Source of the DNA: JAOUGY01 sp963825585
GTDB lineage: Bacteria > Actinomycetota > Acidimicrobiia > Spongiisociales > ZC4RG35
NCBI GenBank assembly: GCA_963825585.1
Contig: CAWGTX010000001.1
Location: 496,001-560,000, forward strand
Reading direction: 5' to 3'
Length of the DNA: 64,000 nucleotides
Shown here: positions 60,237 through 64,000 of the stretch, piece by piece
Layout of the letters: every line of letters starts with the position of its first letter
How positions within the stretch are numbered: the stretch's first letter is position 1
Notes under the pieces: generated by a model
Databases searched by the model: none
The model's input: only the letters and a program-made list of their open reading frames with translations
What the model was told of the DNA's origin: nothing
Program-made: the position numbers and the translations under genes

Positions 60237-60464
60237 TCAGGCTTCGACCGGGACGGCGGCGAGTGCGTGTACGTCGGCCGTGGTGAGGGGCTGCCCACCG
60301 ATTCCCCAGTCGCCGCTCTTGACTTCCTCGACGAGAACCCACGTCACAGATCGCATGCTCTCTCCTTCGATCGACACCATGGTGTCGGTGAGCTTCGTGA
60401 TCATCTCACGCTTCTGGTCGGCGTCGAATACTCCCTCGATCACTTTGACATTGATCATCGGCAT
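60237..60464 (-). CDS. Tautomerase (4-oxalocrotonate tautomerase family)
   Basis: 75 aa. After Met removal the catalytic Pro is N-terminal (MPMINVKVIEGVF), followed by DADQKREMITKLTDTMVSIEGESMRSVTWVLVEEV and the GIGG-like GDWGIGGQPL. It fits the 4-OT/DmpI subgroup. AAGGGAG precedes ATG 60464. It is the first gene of an operon with a BTAD regulator and a methyltransferase fusion; the substrate is not indicated. Confidence 0.88.
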   Translation of the reverse strand: MPMINVKVIEGVFDADQKREMITKLTDTMVSIEGESMRSVTWVLVEEVKSGDWGIGGQPLTTADVHALAAVPVEA

Positions 60465-60603
60465 GTGCGTCTCCCTTGGTCTCGTTGGCCCGTCCGGATC
60501 GGCGAGCACTCCAGCACCGTAGAAACACACCGTGTGAGGCACCGTGTGACGCCCCTGGTTCCGGGAATCCGGAAACCACGGACTGCTGGCCGCCACCAAA
60601 GCC

Positions 60604-60678
60604 TCAACCTCTAGTTGAACTCGATGGAGAAGATTGGAAGTGTCAACGTGAGAAGACTGACGTTTGAAAGTGTCATCG
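60604..60678. promoter_or_regulatory. Direct repeats and palindrome in the divergent region
   Basis: TCAACCTCTAGTTGA (60604-60618) has 5-bp inverted arms. AAGTGTCAACG (60638-60648) and AAGTGTCATCG (60668-60678) are direct repeats exactly 30 bp (about three helical turns) apart. SARP-type activators bind direct repeats in register, so this is a candidate site for the adjacent BTAD regulator. The remaining 300-bp region holds no gene. Confidence 0.45.
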
Positions 60679-60750
60679 TTCAAGCCGAACCGCCGCACCG
60701 GGATTCCGGCCGAGGGACGCTGTGGGCGGGAGGCGATCTCGCCATTCGAC

Positions 60751-60756
60751 TACATT
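60751..60756 (+). promoter_or_regulatory. -10 element TACATT, leaderless start
   Basis: Lies 6 nt before ATG 60763; supports that start over upstream alternatives. Confidence 0.4.
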
Positions 60757-60762
60757 CGGGTC

Positions 60763-61248
60763 ATGGCTACCCGGTCTCTCCATCGGCGCAGTCTCGACGG
60801 GCTCCCCGCCGTGGACGGTACGTCGGCGCGGAGCCCCGGGCTGGACGATGCCGACGGTATGGCGAAGCTGATGCTGGCAGCGTACGAGGGAACCATCGAC
60901 TACGAAGGCGAGACCATCGCCGAGGCGCGTGAGGCCGTCGCCGAATACCTGAGCGAACAACCCCTCCTCGACTGTTCGCTCGTAGTCCCAAGCGGGGGTG
61001 ATCTCACGGCTGCCGTGCTGGCGTCGTTGTGGACCGACGATCAGCCACTCATCTCGTACGCCATGACAGCCCCAACGAGCAAACGAACCGGCCTGGCGAC
61101 GTCGCTCCTGGGAAGTGTGCTCACAGCACTGGCCGCACACGGCTACAGACACGTCCACGCCGTGATCACCGACGGCAACACGGCTTCCGAACGGCTGTTC
61201 CGAGCGGCGGGTTTCGAAGTCGTGGATTGGGCTATTGCGGGGAATTGA
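60763..61248 (+). CDS. GNAT family N-acetyltransferase
   Basis: 161 aa. N-terminal LDDADGMAKLMLAAYEGTIDYEGE, then the acetyl-CoA site SKRTGLATSLLGSVLTALAAHGYRHV and VITDGNTASERLFRAAGFEVVDW. Similar to RimI-like small GNATs; the acceptor is unknown. The start was set at ATG 60763 (leaderless pattern); a TTG at 60664 would add 33 poorly conserved residues. Confidence 0.8.
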   Translation: MATRSLHRRSLDGLPAVDGTSARSPGLDDADGMAKLMLAAYEGTIDYEGETIAEAREAVAEYLSEQPLLDCSLVVPSGGDLTAAVLASLWTDDQPLISYAMTAPTSKRTGLATSLLGSVLTALAAHGYRHVHAVITDGNTASERLFRAAGFEVVDWAIAGN

Positions 61249-61284
61249 CCGGCAGTATCCACAGGTCCTGGCACACTTCCGGGT

Positions 61285-62025
61285 GTGATCCGTTCTCAGC
61301 TGCCCCGCTACGAGGCTCGTCGTCTCTGGGATGTCTCCGACAGCGACGAAGCAGTCTTCCGGAACCTGGAGAAACGTCGGCTCTCCGGGGAGCCGCTCCA
61401 GTACCTCGAAGGCACGGCCGCGTTCGGGCCGCTCGACCTGGTGGTCGACCAGCGGGTGCTCATCCCACGGCCCGAAACCGAGCAACTGTGGGAGATGGTC
61501 GCCCACATGGCGGGTGAGCCGGTCGTGATCGTGGACCTGTGCACCGGCTCGGGTGCGCTGGCGATCGCCTGCAAGGCAACCTGGCCGGAGGCCCGGGTCG
61601 TTGCCACCGACCTTTCGAGGGAGGCAGCGGCCGTCGCCAGGCTCAATGCCAAGCGACTCGGTGTCGAGGTCGAGGTGCACGAAGGCGATCTGTTCGCCGC
61701 GCTGCCGGCGGAGTTGCACGGAGCGGTCGACCTTCTCGTGTCGAATCCCCCCTACGTCGCCGAGTGGGAGTGGGATGGCCTGCCCGACGACGTGAAGGCC
61801 GAGCCGCGTATGGCACTGGTGGCCGGTCGGGAAGGGACCGAGGTTCTCGTACGAATCGCCACCTCGGCCTGTGAGTGGCTGGCTCCGGGAGGGCTGGTGG
61901 TGCTGGAGATGGGCGAGACCCAGGGCGACTACATGGCTGGAGTGCTCGGTGAAAGCCTGAGCGGGGTGGAGGTCCGCGTCGACCTGACCGGGCGTGACCG
62001 CTTCGTGGTGGGACGCAGACCGTGA
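61285..62025 (+). CDS. prmC: PrmC/HemK-like N5-glutamine methyltransferase
   Basis: 246 aa. The N-terminal helical part is short (YEARRLWDVSD), followed by GEPLQYLEGTAAFGPLDLVVDQRVLIPRPETEQL (PrmC hallmark), motif I VDLCTGSGALAIACK and the catalytic NPPY in LLVSNPPYVAEWEW. PrmC methylates the Gln of the GGQ loop of release factors RF1 and RF2. Typical PrmC has about 280 residues, so the N-terminal domain is reduced; a paralog with another glutamine or ribosomal target is possible. GTG start; overlaps the HAD gene by 4 bp. Confidence 0.82.
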   Translation: MIRSQLPRYEARRLWDVSDSDEAVFRNLEKRRLSGEPLQYLEGTAAFGPLDLVVDQRVLIPRPETEQLWEMVAHMAGEPVVIVDLCTGSGALAIACKATWPEARVVATDLSREAAAVARLNAKRLGVEVEVHEGDLFAALPAELHGAVDLLVSNPPYVAEWEWDGLPDDVKAEPRMALVAGREGTEVLVRIATSACEWLAPGGLVVLEMGETQGDYMAGVLGESLSGVEVRVDLTGRDRFVVGRRP

Positions 62026-62735
62026 GCCTCGACTGGTCCTCGATCGACGCCGTCCTCTTCGATCTCGACGGTGTGTTGACTCCCACCGCAAGAGTCCACG
62101 AGGCTGCCTGGAAGCGCGCCTTCGACGACTTCCTCGCCGACCACGTCGGCCCGTCGTTCGATGCGTTCACCGAGTCCGACTACCTCGACCACGTCGACGG
62201 CAAGCCCCGCTACGACGGAGTCCGCAGCTTCCTGACGTCACGGCGGATCGCGCTCCCTGAAGGCGCGCCGTCGGATCCCGCAGGACACGACACCGTGTGT
62301 GCGGTCGGCAACCTCAAGAACGACATGTTCAACCGGGTGCTCGCAGAAGAGGGCGTCGAGCCGTACCCCGACGCGGTGGTACTCCTCGACGCACTCGCCG
62401 GGTTGCCACTCGCCGTGGTCTCATCGAGCGCCAACGCCGTGCCGGTGCTCGACGCCGCCGGCCTCCTCGGACGGTTCCGGTTCGTGATGGACGGGCTCGT
62501 GGCGAGGCGGATGGGCCTGCCGGGCAAACCCGCCCCCGACACCTTCCTGGCGGCTGCCGCAGAGATCGGAGCGGATCCCTCCAGGACGGTCGTATTCGAA
62601 GACGCCGTCAGCGGTGTGGCAGCCGGAGCGGCCGGCGGCTTCGCAGTGGTGGTCGGTGTCGATCGCACCGGTTCGGCCGACTCCCTCCGCGCCGCAGGCG
62701 CCCACATCATCTGTACGGATCTGACCGAGTGTTGA
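62022..62735 (+). CDS. HAD-IA hydrolase (beta-phosphoglucomutase-like)
   Basis: 237 aa. Motif I VLFDLDGVLTPT, helical cap (HEAAWKRAFDDFLADH; DYLDHVDGKPRYDGVRSFL), motif II VVSSSAN, motif III Lys in GLPGKPAPDTFL and motif IV VVFEDAVSGVAAG. The DGKPRYDGV cap signature is that of beta-phosphoglucomutase-type members, often found next to trehalose or maltose phosphorylases; none is seen here. Translationally coupled to the prmC-like gene. Confidence 0.86.
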   Translation: MSLDWSSIDAVLFDLDGVLTPTARVHEAAWKRAFDDFLADHVGPSFDAFTESDYLDHVDGKPRYDGVRSFLTSRRIALPEGAPSDPAGHDTVCAVGNLKNDMFNRVLAEEGVEPYPDAVVLLDALAGLPLAVVSSSANAVPVLDAAGLLGRFRFVMDGLVARRMGLPGKPAPDTFLAAAAEIGADPSRTVVFEDAVSGVAAGAAGGFAVVVGVDRTGSADSLRAAGAHIICTDLTEC

Positions 62736-62938
62736 GAGACATCGTCCGTCACGGAGCGGAGTGGCGGGAAGGGGTCCCCATGAAGAACGAGCGGGGTGAG
62801 AGCCCGCGAGATGAACTCAGGACGCGTTCCGGACCGCGTCCTCATACTCGCGTGGGATGGGCAGCAGCTTTGCCCCCCACTCGCAAGCTCGAGGGGGGAC
62901 AAAAGCGTTCTCTCGCAGGCTCGAGGGGGACACTATTG
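62736..62938. repeat. Palindromic intergenic repeat (second copy of the 6.6-kb type)
   Basis: Contains GGACGCGTTCCGGACCGCGTCC (centre about 62821-62842), TTTGCCCCCCACTCGCAAG and CTCGAGGGGGGACAAAAGC, then a second GCTCGAGGGGGACA. The arms TTTGCCCCCC and GGGGGGACAAA match the repeats at 6595-6872. It lies between two convergent genes. No gene is seen. Confidence 0.6.
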
Positions 62939-64000
62939 CTACGACAGTGCGAACCACAGGTCGCCGACGTTGGTTCCTGACGGGCCGGTGATGATCAGGT
63001 CATCGGAGGCCTGCAAGGCGGAGTAGGAATCGTTGCCGGTGAGATTGACCTGCGGGTCGATCCCTGCCGCCCGCATCCGGCTGATGGTTCCGCCGTCGAC
63101 GATGGCTCCGGCGGCGTCGGTGGGGCCGTCGACCCCGTCTGTTCCGAGGGCGGCGAAGCCACCCGTGGTGCCATCCAGGGCGATGGCGGCGGCGAGGGCG
63201 GCTTCCTGGTTGCGGCCACCGCGTCCGGAACCGGACATGGTGACCGTGGTCTCACCGGCGGCGACTAGGACCTCGCCCTGCCGGCAGGCGTCGACCATCT
63301 CCACCGCGAGCTCCCGGCTCTCGCCGCGCAGGGTGTCGGTCCAGATTGTGCCGCCGATGGATGCGGCTGCGGCGCGGGCGGCCACCGCACAGTCGGCGAT
63401 GACCTCCCACTCGTGGTTCGGATGCTCCCGTCGCCCGAACGGTCCGGGATCGGGAAGCTCGCTTCCCAGTCGACGGCGCACCACCTCGGCTGCGTCGCCC
63501 ACCCCGGTATTGTCGGCCAGGGTCGGCCCCGAGGCGATGGTGGAGGCGGGGGCATCGATCACGTCGCTGATGAGCAGCGTGATCAGTCGTCGCGCCCGGG
63601 TGACGCCGGCCAAGCCTCCGTTCTTGAGCTGCGAGAGATGGCGGCGCACCAGGTTCAGTTCTTCGACAGGGGCGCCCGACCGCATCAGATCGTCGCCGAG
63701 TTGGGCCAACCGGTCGATACCCAACCCTGGGACTGGCACCTCGGCCAGCGCTGATCCTCCGCCCGATACCAGCACCACCAGGGTTCCGTCGGAAGGGACC
63801 TGGCGAGCGAACTCGAGCAGCGCCCGACCGGCCGTCAGGGATCGTCCATCCGGACTGGGATGGGAACCGAGCAACAGGGTGCACCGTTCGGGCACCCGCT
63901 CGCCGTGGTCCGACACCACGATCCCCGCCCGGAACTGATCCCCGGCGACTTCGGCCGCCCCGCGGGTCATGGCGGGTGCCGCCTTCCCGAGGGCGGCCAC
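62939..64000 (-). CDS. Glycerate 2-kinase (MOFRL/DUF4147 family), 5' truncated by window
   Basis: 353 codons to the window edge. AALGKAAPAM near the start, VLVSGGGSAL, NLVRRHLSQLKNGGLA, LISDVIDAPASTIASGPT, then the MOFRL domain: GETTVTMSGSGRGGRNQEAALAAAI and LGTDGVDGPTDAAGAIVDG. These enzymes phosphorylate D-glycerate to 2-phosphoglycerate in glyoxylate or serine-cycle metabolism. About 60-80 N-terminal residues lie beyond the window. Confidence 0.88.
   Translation of the reverse strand: MAALGKAAPAMTRGAAEVAGDQFRAGIVVSDHGERVPERCTLLLGSHPSPDGRSLTAGRALLEFARQVPSDGTLVVLVSGGGSALAEVPVPGLGIDRLAQLGDDLMRSGAPVEELNLVRRHLSQLKNGGLAGVTRARRLITLLISDVIDAPASTIASGPTLADNTGVGDAAEVVRRRLGSELPDPGPFGRREHPNHEWEVIADCAVAARAAAASIGGTIWTDTLRGESRELAVEMVDACRQGEVLVAAGETTVTMSGSGRGGRNQEAALAAAIALDGTTGGFAALGTDGVDGPTDAAGAIVDGGTISRMRAAGIDPQVNLTGNDSYSALQASDDLIITGPSGTNVGDLWFALS

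Overview
The window reads as chromosomal DNA of a high-GC actinobacterium, most likely of the class Acidimicrobiia (Ilumatobacter/Microthrix-like). The evidence is gene content: a Bpa-type proteasome activator, a BldC-like MerR/HTH protein, actinobacterial small proteins (DUF1918, DUF4342, DUF5522), secreted proteins with GCNPPxNDRFCP / VTRGQMAAFL repeats, an actinobacterial Tad pilus locus, dense gene packing with many ATGA overlaps, and many genes with a TANNNT hexamer 5-7 nt before the start codon, as expected for leaderless mRNAs. Taxonomy is inferred; no rRNA or tRNA gene was found.

Layout. 1-11.1 kb: end of a sensor kinase plus a GerMN lipoprotein (an MtrB-LpqB-like pair), small enzymes and alpha/beta hydrolases, a Drr-type ABC exporter, hemolysin III, a metallo-beta-lactamase and a DODA-type dioxygenase, followed by a LysR remnant. 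11.7-19 kb: a one-carbon catabolic island with two DMGDH/sarcosine-dehydrogenase-like FAD-GcvT proteins, an MttB-family methyltransferase and an IclR regulator. 19.5-22.9 kb: circularly permuted ATP-grasp/Alpha-E fusion with a transglutaminase, ending in a 110-bp tandem repeat. 23.6-31.2 kb: CocE-type hydrolase, two VanY-like peptidases (one with SLH-like repeats), pirin, AI-2E-type permease, ornithine aminotransferase. 31.3-41.5 kb: MerR regulator divergent from a YndJ/DUF1990 fusion with a 24-bp minisatellite, an AMIN/SLH-like protein, malonyl-CoA synthetase, a lipoprotein, two LPFTG-anchored paralogs, an MFS transporter. 41.6-48.6 kb: small enzymes, nitrobindin, a ClC chloride channel, a PaaK-like ligase and an enoyl-CoA hydratase. 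48.8-56.9 kb: bpa, a BldC-like gene and a Tad operon (cpaB-tadZ-cpaF-tadB-tadC-flp and three pseudopilins). 56.9-64 kb: a tautomerase / BTAD-TPR regulator / methyltransferase-AhpD operon, GNAT, PrmC-like, HAD and glycerate kinase (cut by the window end).

Most notable: four separate genes are each interrupted by one surplus base (about 17801, 36925, 37221, 47416), so each conserved protein can be rebuilt by dropping a single nucleotide. Sequence error is the simplest explanation, but the same sign at all four sites deserves a check. Palindromic intergenic repeats sit mainly between convergent gene ends. At 43.7 kb and 22.85 kb a repeat has apparently replaced the native stop codon of a gene.
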